A stretch of 64,000 bases of DNA. It comes from Dryococelus australis (Eukaryota; Arthropoda; Insecta; Phasmatodea; Phasmatidae). The stretch lies in assembly GCA_029891345.1 (NCBI GenBank), contig CM057002.1, positions 19,482,295 to 19,546,294 on the forward strand, written 5' to 3'. Below are positions 24,296-35,220 of the stretch, one piece after another. The translations under genes were made by a program, and so were the position numbers. The stretch's first letter is position 1; every line of letters starts with the position of its first letter. The notes under the pieces were generated by a model that worked only from the letters and a program-made list of their open reading frames with translations, did no database searches and was not told the DNA's origin.

Positions 24296-24740
24296 TGACG
24301 CATGCCGCTCATACCACTAATCAACTACGATTACGACCCACTACTACAGACGTCGGAGACATGTGGAATGGGAATCGTCAGATTAATTCTTGGGTGCCTA
24401 TTCTACCAGGCAACTCCAGTTATTGTAGTATTTGTTTCTCCATGCATACTCATTCACCCATTGTGCCATCTTGTGGTAAGAGGATTGTTGACCAGTACGG
24501 AAGTGAGGTTCAGTTGGGATAACATCCACTTCTGGACAAACGAATCTCACCTGTGAAGCCGCAACTACGGTGTGGGCTAGGCTCATGACTGGACCAAGTA
24601 CACCACCAACATGGCACCCAAGAAGTGTGCGTACTAGCCAACACTCCTCACCTCTCGTCACTTAGCTAACTATCGCCCTAGCAGACAGAAACCTCGACTG
24701 GTGTGACTATTAACCTAGCCAGTCACGCATCAACATTTTC
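24296..24740 (+). mobile_element. LTR, internally shortened copy L7
   Basis: It begins TGACGCATGCCGCTCATAC and ends CATCAACATTTTC, the same termini as the solo LTR at 30394-31899, but is only 445 bp because the middle is missing. It retains the coding segment with VRGLL, SWDN and FWTNES (plus strand, about 24470-24550), now with stops. Directly after the end lies a primer-binding-site-like sequence, so this is probably the 5' LTR of an element and not a solo LTR. Confidence 0.65.
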
Positions 24741-24741
24741 C

Positions 24742-24758
24742 GGTGCCCAACGTGGAGC
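24742..24758 (+). other. Primer-binding-site-like sequence
   Basis: GGTGCCCAACGTGGAGC follows the LTR end directly. It differs by two bases from the TGGCGCCCAACGTGGGGC class, which is complementary to the 3' end of a lysine tRNA. This is the position and form expected for priming of minus-strand synthesis in Gypsy-type elements. The tRNA assignment is from memory. Confidence 0.55.
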
Positions 24759-25229
24759 ATCAGACGAAACATTAGCAGTAAATGGCATGAACTAGACCAA
24801 CTATACCCCAAGAGCTAAGGGTTGAAACGATCAGTCAAGCAGACTGGAGTCTTCAAAATACTCCATTAACCACTACCATGTCAGATGCAGAGGTCAACGC
24901 CACCACTGGCAAGAACTGACAATGAACCCGACATATCCAGCGAACAGTGTAGCCATTCTGATTGCCCAGGCCATGGCATACTAAAGAAAGAGTTTATTGC
25001 AGTAGGTGCATTCTTTCATTATGCCCTCATAGGCTGGCCTGAAGAGACCCAAGCGGCAGATGGTTTAGAGTACCGCTGTACTGCTTGCCGGCAACAGCCA
25101 ACAAGTTTCTGTAACAAAATAACATGGCCCGGGTGTGGCATAAACCGCATAAGGTGTATATTCAAGGTAATTCGGCAGGTTACTCCAGGGTGTCCTCGGT
25201 TGCATCATTCTTACCACACTGTTTTGTGG
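24759..25229 (+). mobile_element. Possible internal region of the L7 element
   Basis: A plus frame of 122 codons at 24885-25253 contains several CxxC pairs (for example YRCTACRQQP) and starts 127 bases after the primer-binding-like site, where gag or another first ORF would be expected. I could not match it to a named protein. No further pol sequence in this orientation follows. Confidence 0.35.
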
Positions 25230-25960
25230 TCATCGTTCGGCAAGTTGGTTTGATGTTAAATTTCTTCTATTGAAATTCTCAGTAGCAGCAGCAGAGTAAA
25301 GGAAGACTAGTACCCTGCTGTTGTTCATCTCCACTGCTATGTGTGGGACTATGGGAACCAGTGCTTCCTCAATCCCTGGAGGATGGGCCCTTGTAAACCA
25401 GGGGGTGGTGGCCCACTTTGTACCCTGGCACCGACATTTCCCAGCTGGTTGATGTGGGTTATTTGCCGGCACATTTTGGTGGAATGGCAAAAGTTTTGCT
25501 CAGCTTCTCGAGCTCAATCGACCAATTCATCCAAGGTCGTGGGTCTTGCGGTCAAGAGTACGTTCCAAAGATTAGGCAGTAACATTCGGCCAATTGCGCG
25601 AACAGTGACTCCTGGCAATACCCATCGAAACATTTTTCTTTGTATGAAGATTTCTGCTTCATCCAATACCTGGGTCTGGTTATAGAATCGTGTTGCTAAG
25701 CTAGCCACCACCACCTCGCCCATGAATTCTGCTGCTATAGGGTTGCTGAACTGCTTCCAGTCCGTTAAAAATTCTCTGTACTCTCGTACCATGTGAGGGC
25801 GAGACCCTAAATGTAGTTGAGCACCATCAACCCATTGTTTCGGTGGCAGGTTTGTTTGTTTGTTTGTTTCTTTCTTTAAATTCTTTCTCGCATTCCTGCA
25901 TGAATGCGACGGGGTCTTCGTGTGAGCAACCTGCAGTCAGTTATTTGTATATCGTCTTGT
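25230..25960 (-). pseudogene. LTR-retrotransposon gag relic (antisense)
   Basis: Minus-strand frames read in order: DPVAFMQECEKEF (about 25915), PPKQWVDGAQ, a stretch with YREFLTDWKQFSNP, IAAEFMGE, SLATRFYN, LDEAEIFIQRKMFR and ARPTTLDELVD, then after a frame break KWATTPWFTRAHPPG. The arrangement and the closing ARPTTLDELV resemble Gag of insect Gypsy-like retrotransposons. Breaks near 25510 and the absence of protease and reverse transcriptase show a dead fragment. It is opposite in orientation to the L7 LTR, so it belongs to a different insertion. Confidence 0.55.
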
Positions 25961-28900
25961 CTACCCGCAGCAGGATGGATATATATCTGGATAGGCTGGA
26001 CCTGCAGGAGTGAGAGATTTTTCTTCGACATCTCACACTGATACACATTCGTCATGCCATCCTATACATAGGTGGTGACAGTTCACTGCACGTTGTGCAC
26101 CTGATGCGGTTTATGCTTCACCCAGGGCACGTAACTTCATTAGTCACTGTGCAATGAAGGGCTGTTCAAACAGTTACTGGTTGGCAACAATTCCATTTTT
26201 TTTTTCTTATGAATTATCTTATTACATACCCTGTTAGTAATTTGCGTAAGTCTATAAATTGATATTTTTTTTACCTTTCAAGAAATTTGTTATGACGCAC
26301 AAAAATTAAATTGTATTTTGACTGTCAGATAAATAGAAGCTATTTTACCGTTTTTGAACACAGTAAATATATGAACTAATCTTGTCACACTTACCTGAAG
26401 TTCTTGTAAACACAAAAATTTATCATAGTTCCCACAAACGCCAAATACCAAGATTCTCCCCCCTCCCCCCCCAAGGAATGCACAAATACAGAAATAATAC
26501 CACCACCCACCCACTCCCTCCCTTTTGTTTCACAGTGTACATTCTTACATACTAACTACTGAATTAAAAGTACATAATTCTGCTTTGTGGTATAGGACCC
26601 ACACTGTACAGCCTGAATGTATGGTGGTTATAATTCTCAGGATGTTAAATATTATTTTGGCTACCTACATACTTTAAGGAAATGTTACTTAATTTCAGTA
26701 ATTTTAATAACTCTCATTTAGTAACTCAAACGTTAAGTATTGCAGGTCTACATGCAAAATACTTTAATAACTTTTCTCCAATACCTACACGTTCAGATTG
26801 TCATGCTGCAAATAAAAACTTATTTCTGACTAACTCAGTGTTGATATTTACACTGAAGTTCAGTCGCACACATCCCTCCTAAAAATTATGAATCCAGCCC
26901 TAGGCTTGTTCTCGGGTACCTAATGAAAAACTGTATTTCAGTTCAGAGATGTTGCAAAGTGCTCTAGAGACGCAGCTGTGACGTACAGCAACAATATATC
27001 AACTGGATATGTTACCTACACTCTAAAAAGATGATCCACCTACCCAAGATTGAAGACAAAACAACGTACATTATCCTTAGTGATAAATTTTGGAATGTCT
27101 CAGTTCCTGTTGATGCACGAGATACTTCTTTATAATGTTTGGGCACCTCCGTTGAGTGCTTAAATTGAAAGAATTGTTTCGTAAGCATGTTGTAATTTAC
27201 TTGATATAAAAAAGTTCTTTCCAATGTAAATCCTGTTTATGTGAATTATTCTTCCATTATACAATGGATGTTAAAAAAACCACTGAGCGCTTTTGAAGCC
27301 CTAGTTACAGAGTCTTGCATATACATTTTGAGGATTTTTTTTTATCACGAACAGCCTATAACAAGTATCCCTGCGTAGCAAGCTTGACAAATTTTATATG
27401 CATTTTCTAAAAGAATACAAGTGATACAAACTTGTAAGTTATATGGCCAGTAAGCTTTAAATTTGGAAACGCTCAAAGGTAAATCCACATCTTATAAGAA
27501 AATCAAATTGAAAACTACTGTACCTAACTCTTAATAATTTTACTTTTGTATGCATTAGCAATTTGTCACCATTTTGTATTACAAATTTCCCTCTTGTTCA
27601 CCACCTTCGAGACAAACTTAGCCTATCAGCATCTTCTAATTAGTTAGGTTAAATGCCGAGAGAGTGGCGTCAGTCGTGCTGTAAATTGAAGTATTCAAAT
27701 TTAAATGCCATGGTTGGATTTTTGGTTGTTGTGTGCTGTGTTGGTCGGGGCTGTGAGATTCCGGGATGAGAGTGTGGCATTTTGAGTTTCACATGGTTTT
27801 GATGGAGGAGAGGAAAATTTTGCTCATATGTATCGTGTTTTGTATTTTAATTGGTTATAATTTAAATGTTATTTCCATATGTCGCTGTTCGTATTTGTAC
27901 AGATGCAGGAATATACACACGCACACATTTTGACCGAATGTTAACCTTACACTCGAATTTATGATTTAGACGAACAAATATTGTTCACTCACTATGAAAG
28001 TGCAGCATTTGTCAGACCACATGCATTTTAATAATTATATCAACAGTTTACAAATACACTTACAACAGCAAGTTTGAGTGTTTTGTAACTTCTTGAACAC
28101 ACATTTTTCTATGGCAACCCTTGTGAGTTTACATCACGAAAATCACGTTTGTTCATCATTAGCATAAAATAATTTATTTGCAAAATCAACACTGAGTTTG
28201 TTTATATTAGGAAACGTGCACAAACTTATATACGAAAATTATATTTGTGTCACTTCATTGTGGAAGGCGGTTCGGAAATTGGCGGAACGAGCAGTTTAAC
28301 GACATGCCGTTAATATTACATTTCACTCAACAAAACGCCCAACGGTACCTACAACCATGGAGAAAGCAAATAAAAAATAATTAAACTAGCGATCAAACAT
28401 TCGGACAACAAAAAGATATGCCTATAATAAACATGAGAATAAATGCACTCCAACTTCCTTCACTGGGCTGGAAACTTTTACTAATGTAGGTGTCGACATA
28501 CTGTCACAAATGCTGAACATGTTTTTAAAGTCCTGTTACCGACAGCCAAGAAAATTTAGTATTGCTGTAGAAAACATAATTTAAACCATAAATGTTGCAA
28601 GTATAATTAAAATTTTAAATTAAAACTTTTAGTTCCGAGTACTATTTACCTCCAAAGACATCAAAATAGCCAACCTAACAACACTGATCCTGCAGCAGTT
28701 CATCAGCTGATACAATACTGTAGGAGCAAGAGCATTTCCTGTTTACATAGTATGTAGGTTGGTCACATTGTCAAATTTGAGACCACTTATATGAAATGGA
28801 CTATACCGGGAATTGCCACGGCCCATAACTGGGTACATGTGGCCATACCCTCTGCACGCTGCCCTTCGAAGGGGGAGGCCCCCGGAAGGTGAAACCGAAG

Positions 28901-30389
28901 ATTGTCAGTAAGTGCGGGAATATTAGAGACAGTGCAGTAGCCGTAAACCGCTACTGCGTACACAACAAACTGACTCGTTATAGGCCAGTCAGATGCACCA
29001 CATTTAATTTAGCCGCAAGCCAAAGACAGCGACTTAGGCAGGACAATCTCATTTTGGGCAAATTAAATTTAAAGTATCCAGTACAAATGCAAGTATAAAG
29101 AACCGAGGTACATGCACTACGTAAATTAGCACACTGTGTGCTAACAAACTTTGTATTCAACTGTTAAAAGCAGTACGTCAAGAGTAACTTTTACTCACTG
29201 TGAAATACAGACTTTTCAGCAGCAGTAATGGCTACCATAAGTTCATCACTTAAAGACTCGCCAGTGATTAGGTTGACACACATCAACATAACAATGACAT
29301 GTTAGCTTTTTATATTTTTATAATATTGATCACTTAAATCTGACTAGGTAAACCTATAAATGTCACCATACATTTCTACAGTACTAACGTGAACACATTC
29401 CAATAAAGATACACAGTGAACATTAACTGTTAATACTTGCATAATAAGATAAACTAACCTAGACATCCCTTGCAGGAGTCAATTTTCCAGCATTTACATC
29501 CGATTTGATGTGTAGGCACACAATAAATATATATATATATATCTTAAAGTGTATATGTGATCATCTACAAGAAGAATGCAGTTTTATGTTATATCTTGTG
29601 TACCAACTCAACCAAAGACTGGGCAACACAGCTCCCCAAACTTGGTGCAAGATATTTTTTACTTCTATTTTATCTAGTGTTTATTCAAGTTGTATTATGT
29701 GCCGCGATAGTCATGCATGTAATGTACTTGCTTTGTTATTCGATTAGCCGGTCAACCCAGGTACTGAAGGGCCTGTGGTTGTCCACCTAGCACCCTGTCC
29801 TGCGTAACTACTTAGCTTGCTGACAAAGGTTCCATGGAAACATTTTCCTCTCTCTTAACTCAATGGAGCAAGCTCCAGGATACTAGCGGCGCTTCCCTGC
29901 CTTCTGCGAGTAAAGCTTGCACTTATTTAAATTACTACTACTATTACCCTTGTTTTGACGTGCCATATTTTCATATAATTTTTCTTTCAGATTTTAACGT
30001 ACGATACATTTGTAATATCCACCAGCGACATGCATAAAAATGTAAGTCGGCAGGACACTCAACCTGCGACTTCCTGACTCGGTAAGCTTTTCATCGGGGG
30101 GGGGGGCACAATCTCTAACATCAACAAAGCCGCATCACCACGGAATGGCGCAGAGGACGCCTGGCCGAGAGAGGGAACCACGGTCGCTGGCCGCCGCCGC
30201 CACTCGTCTCGCGACCAGAGTGCACAGAACACGTGCCACTACAGCAAGCCACCCAAGCTTGAAGTTCATGCCTACCTGACATTTTTTTCCATGCGAACTG
30301 TCTCATCTCATCTACCCAGACCATCCAGAGGGGGGCCTACGTCTCATCCCACCATGACGAGTCAACATTACGGGGGGGGGGGGGGGGGT
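25961..30389. other. Intergenic stretch, mostly AT-rich
   Basis: No gene recognised. It contains a short MITE-like segment at 27262-27358 and an (AT)n microsatellite near 29527-29542. GC-richer stretches at 28840-29000 and 30120-30350 gave no homology. G runs lie at 30096-30106 and 30372-30388. The antisense frame 30324-30121 is probably compositional. Confidence 0.4.
27262..27358. mobile_element. Short MITE-like segment
   Basis: The right end gaacagcctata (27349-27360) and the left block gagcgcttttgaagccc match the inverted ends of the MITE family at 40718, 45528 and 55331, separated here by fewer than 60 bases. The left terminus is degenerate. Confidence 0.35.
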
Positions 30390-30393
30390 GTGT

Positions 30394-31899
30394 TGACGCA
30401 TGCCGCTCATACTACTAATCAACTGAGATCACAACTTATCACTAGTTACCTACAGGGAATCTCAAGATGAATTCTCAGTTACCAGGCAACAGGAACTTGC
30501 ACGTGAATTATCATCGCCTGAAAGTTACACAGCCCCAACCCCCACACCTTCCCTGAGCAGAGTGCTACCGACGAGGTATGAAGTAGAAACACTGACCAGA
30601 TGTTTAGACTTCCACACAAACCAGAGCAGGATTCTCGCACTCCCAGCAGCCTACAAATATCACCTACACAAGCCTGGATGCTGCCGGGCTTGGGCAGTTA
30701 CTCGTTTCATCCCAGAGTACTGTTCAGTGCTGGGGCCTTCAGACAACTTTGAAGCTTGAGTACGCCCCCTGCGGCTACTCTGCCTACGATCAGTCATCCC
30801 GACCACCAGCGAACACACTCACCAACACACATTAAATGCACTTTGTCACCTCAAGATATTTATTACAACAGTTTAGAAGTAACATATTTTACAGTCTAGA
30901 TTTTTCTTTCCCGCTTACAACCTAGAACCAGATCGCCTACATGTGGCCAGCATAGTAACCTTCAACACTAAATTGCCTGGCAGGAGGTAGCATGCATCGC
31001 ACGTTTGAGACTTCAATACACACTTTCAGCTTTTATTTCTTAGAGTGTCAGTTTACCTGCTAGATACAGGTTGCTACGTACACTCTTGACAAGAATCTGG
31101 TATTTTATAGCCAAACTAGCTTCAACTATGGGAGCCCTTCAGGGGGTCAGTCAATTTCTCACACACACCATCTGTTGCTTTCCAACTGTCAGAGCACTGT
31201 CGTGTGCTGGCGGAGAGGAACATATGAGCTACAACCACTAGCAACACCATTCAATTATTTACACCAGAGCACTGTTAGTGTTGGGGTAGCTATAACCCGA
31301 GTCCTGCCCTTCGTGTATGAACACACATTTAGTGGAGGTATTGGTGACACCACACAGCTCCCCATCTGATCAGCCCGCATAGCGTGGAGGATCAGCGGAG
31401 ACTTTAGAGACTACTTAGACAGCCGAAACCAGATTTACCCTGTAAATTGTATTTAGTTTGCATCAGGGTGTACCCAGTAAGCTGTGAGCAGAGACTATGC
31501 CATACAGCCAGTCTAGTGCACAACCTACACTGGAAAGGCAGGCGGAACGGGACCGGGCCGCCCACTCAGGTAAGTCAGTTTTGACTGCTCCAGTCACTGT
31601 ATTGTATGCATCTCCTCTTCTACGTGGGGTTGTTGACTGGCCGCAAAATGAAATCAGCTGGGACAAGAACTTCTGGACCAACGAAGCCTACAAGTGGAAT
31701 CGCTGCTTCGGTATGGGCCATCCTCGCTACGTCTGGGTGAAACCCACTAAGTCCACAGCTTCCAAAAAGCAGAAGTAAGTGCAAACCAACACCCCTCACC
31801 ACCCATCATCTATCTTGACCAAAAGCGGGGGTGATCAAGCGGACAAAATCCTCGACCAACGTGCCAAGTTAATCTAACCAGAAGCGCATCAATATTTTC
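30394..31899 (+). mobile_element. Solo LTR with GTGT target duplication, copy L8
   Basis: It starts TGACGCATGCCGCTCATACT and ends GCATCAATATTTTC. GTGT stands on both sides (30390-30393 and 31900-31903), a 4-bp target duplication typical of Gypsy-type LTR elements. No internal region, primer site or polypurine tract lies next to it, so it is a solo LTR left by recombination. At 1,506 bp it is the best-preserved copy and includes an open frame at 31497-31778. Short palindromes of the form AGCACTGTTAGTGTT occur at 31267 and similar ones at 31184. Confidence 0.75.
31497..31778 (+). CDS. LTR-embedded ORF of unknown function (copy in L8)
   Basis: 93 codons. The C-terminal 50 residues carry SWDKNFWTNEAYKWN, FGMGHPRYVWVKP and a lysine-rich end (KKQK). 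The same segment is recognisable in copies L3, L6 and L7. CAGGTAAGT at 31567-31575, inside the frame, is a consensus splice donor, so the segment could instead be intronic in a spliced transcript. No match to a known protein was recognised. It could be the N-terminal part of gag starting within the LTR. Confidence 0.4.
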   Translation: MPYSQSSAQPTLERQAERDRAAHSGKSVLTAPVTVLYASPLLRGVVDWPQNEISWDKNFWTNEAYKWNRCFGMGHPRYVWVKPTKSTASKKQK

Positions 31900-31903
31900 G
31901 TGT

Positions 31904-34650
31904 CGCGGTCAATTTCCTGCTCATTTTCACACAATCAGTTTTCATATAACATGATATTTCTACGTTATGGTGGTTTGAACACAATTTAAAAGCAATTAAG
32001 GGCAATTACTGGGCATCAAAATCTTCCTTATGGCGAGGATCGAACCTGGAACCGTGACATCACGCTATAACTGAACTCTACTGTACTATCACTAGGGTGA
32101 TACACTTTCCCCTTGTCTGGTTAACAATGGGGTGAAGTACGAGATGATTATCATTTTTAGACCTGTCCATTCAAGCTCAGTGTATCAGCAGTATAGTCTT
32201 GTATGTAAAGCCAACTGGGGCGACAGCAACCTAAAATTACAGTGACTATAAATGTAGTCGCTCATAGTGTGTTGTCCCTGCCTGCTTACACTGCAGATTG
32301 TGGATGATGTACACTAATGAAGTTTAGACTGTCGTCAGTCTGTCATGATATAGTCCATTCCCTATTGGAAGCAACTTTCTCGGATACCTGTTAAATATCT
32401 ACTTGCAAGCCCATTTTGTATCCTTCCGCCAAATGTAAACAAACATTGCCATGTGACTGCCATGTAGCATGTCAAATCAATATTTACATGTCATTGTGTG
32501 TATATATGTTCATATACTTGCGCTACACCTAAAAATAAACATTGAAATGTGACCTACTTTTATACCCGTCAAATATGTGTACTGTTTGCAGCTTTTCAAA
32601 GAGTTGTCATATTCCAAAAACCATTTCGTACGAATATTCACAGTTTAGGCCTATAGAATTTTTTTTGGTCAGCTTTATGTAGTTTTAAAAATGACAACGA
32701 CGGTTCTTACAGTTACGATATATTATCATATTTGTTTTCCATGACATAGTACATTACACATAATGCAAGTTAATATTTTGCCAAGACTGTTAAACACTGT
32801 TACAACTGCGGGGTAATGAACTGCAGCATTTAACTTTTTGTTACTGATGTGGTGGGTTATTTCTTTAGAGATGGCCTCAGTTCGAATAACGAAAGAATAG
32901 CCAGTCCAACGAAAACGCAACTCGTGTGTCAATTTTTGTCATACAAACTTTAGAAGATAGTGGTGAAAATGCACACAAATAAGTTGATATCGTTTATTCC
33001 GCTCATATTTCTATGTATTGATACTTACTGTTTATTAGGCTTATTATAATTTATTGGGCTGAACTTGGTATTTTTCTCCTGGGATTGTGGCAAATTATGT
33101 TACATGAATGTGTTTCAAACCCCTTAGGGTAAAGGTACAATGTTGTGATAAATAGACATGGATGTAAATAATTACCTTAGTCATAAAAACCGTTCACAGT
33201 TAAAACTTATAGAGCTAATGAAATATTTGAAATCACGCACACACAGGGGCAGCGTATCGGCCACGATGCACAAAGGCAAGCCATTTCACATATACAAATT
33301 TAACGAAACACGCGTCCTAGTATATTTAATACTGCCGTGGAAACCCAGATTTAACACCACATAACTTGCCTAGGTAGGTTTAAAAAAAGTCTACAAACGT
33401 GATTTATTAATTTGAAGTACTTTTCAGAGTAAGAATTATTTAAGTTTTGTTTGCCAAAAAGCAACATGTCATGGTCTGCCCCGCCATCATATCTAAATAT
33501 ATTAAATTAAGTATTCAAACATTAAAATCTCTTTTCAGCTGTAAATTACAAATCCAAAATTCATTATTTTGCTGTAAGTACGAAATATGCTACAATTGAA
33601 AACTTGTATAATATCTGCTTTCTAGTTAAGTGAAATTTCCAGAGTTTGGAAGGGACTAAGAAAGAAAGCGATAAGCCACACCCAGCACACAATTTTTCAG
33701 ATGCTTTCTCGCTCGACAGAACACTGTACCATTGTACCATTACAGCCTACTCAATATTTTCCACTGTTATGTTAAACTGTAAAAATTATATATGTTGACA
33801 TCAGGGCTACCTAAATATTTAAACAGGCACCGGTTAATTTACAAATAGTATTCTAAAAAACAAGGTTAAAATAATATTTTACTTTAAACTATTTCTTACC
33901 AGCCGTTGCGAACACGTCGCTGCTCTCGCTGTTAATTCATATTTAAAAATAAATAAATATTACAAGTTCGTAGATATTAAGGTAAAGTTTCATTTATTCA
34001 CTAATACAGTACTTGAAAGTTAACCATAGTGTTATATATTTGTGGAATACAGGTAATTGAAAAAAACAGGTTGACGTGTTTTGCCTAGTGCTTTTCAAAG
34101 GTTGATTTTCATAAGTTGTTTCTAATCGGGAATGGACTGTAGATGATACATTGTTTTTACTTATGCGTGTTCAATTGCAGCCATGTTGGGAAAGAGTTTC
34201 ATCCTGGCCCTGCAATCAATAAATGGTATAATGCTAAGAGAAAGCACTGACCCTTTCAGCCACCATATAGAAGATGTGATGGATAATTGCAGTGAATCTA
34301 AGTCTCGTACTTGCCAATGTTTCAAAATGGAAATCAGTAAAACATTTTCAAAATACAAATTAGAGTGTAAATTACATGTGGCAATTATAAAAATTATAAG
34401 AAATCGAGATTTTTTTTAAAGGAATCTAAAATGTAGGATATCGCATCAAGATATGAAATACGGTTTTAAAATTAGTTTACAATGAAATATCAAAACATGC
34501 ACACCTAACACAAAAGAATCAATTTTCCCCTCTTATCTCAAAATGTAATAATTCAGCTTTCTAAAAAACATCTCTTCAGACTTATAAACTGAAACATTTA
34601 GGTCTCTTCACACTTACAACTCCATGACAATAAAAATGTACACACTAGAA
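31904..34650. other. Intergenic stretch, AT-rich
   Basis: No gene recognised apart from the SINE-like fragment at 32025-32110. Frames such as 34183-34419 (+) and 32932-32726 (-) have no recognisable homology. Confidence 0.4.
32025..32110 (-). repeat. tRNA-derived SINE-like fragment
   Basis: The minus strand contains GGTTCGATCC (32046-32037), a perfect RNA polymerase III B box, followed by TCGCCATAAGG. About 25 bases upstream is a degenerate A-box-like GAGTTCAGTTATAGC. The helices of a real tRNA do not pair properly, so this is more likely a SINE head or tRNA pseudogene than a functional tRNA. Confidence 0.4.
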
Positions 34651-34659
34651 AAAACCGTT

Positions 34660-35220
34660 GCAGCTTTTATTTAAAACATTTGAATTGAATAAATTATTCT
34701 GGCAGCAAGAGAACAGTTGTCACAATATTTTTGTACATCTGTCAAAATACATTACCACAATAGGATATATTTTTGAATCAGTATCATTTGTTTCATCTGT
34801 TGCCACAGAATATGGTCCACACTGTAAACGTAGAATACTGTCTTCTCTCGTTGCCAGGGCCATTTCTACCACAACCGCTGTAGTCTGTTCTTCCGCAGGC
34901 ATATATTAATTTTGCTATTCCTGAATCAGCAAACATTCTGCGAAACAGTCGTGCTGCATGATCAGATACACTAAGTGGAATGTTGTGCTCGACCAAGAAT
35001 ATTGTGAACAAACACACTGTTTAATAACGTTAACTGACTCGGCACAGAAAAAAAAAACTGTTTATTTTACTATTAGCTTCAACATTTTTCGGAATAGGTT
35101 GTATGTTTGCTGGACGTCACGTGGTTTGATATGTCATTTTTACCAACATGGGAAATATTTAAGTCACACCTGCAAATGCTACATAATGCAAACTTGTTGC
35201 CCCTTTCAGATTTAATAATG
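34660..35220 (-). pseudogene. hAT transposase relic (H3)
   Basis: The minus-strand translation gives, in order, a BED/C2H2-like finger (CSICRCDLN ... HVTSSKH, 35183-35103), then FLVEHNIPLSVSDHAARLF, MFADSGIAK, ACGRT, a short linker, and PYSVATDETNDTDSKIYPIV followed by VMYFD. This order (BED finger, helix-rich linker, then the beginning of the RNase H-like core with DES/DETND) matches hAT transposases of the ZBED/FAM200 kind. Frame changes near 34900 and 35020 and loss of the C-terminal half show that it is dead. Confidence 0.7.
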
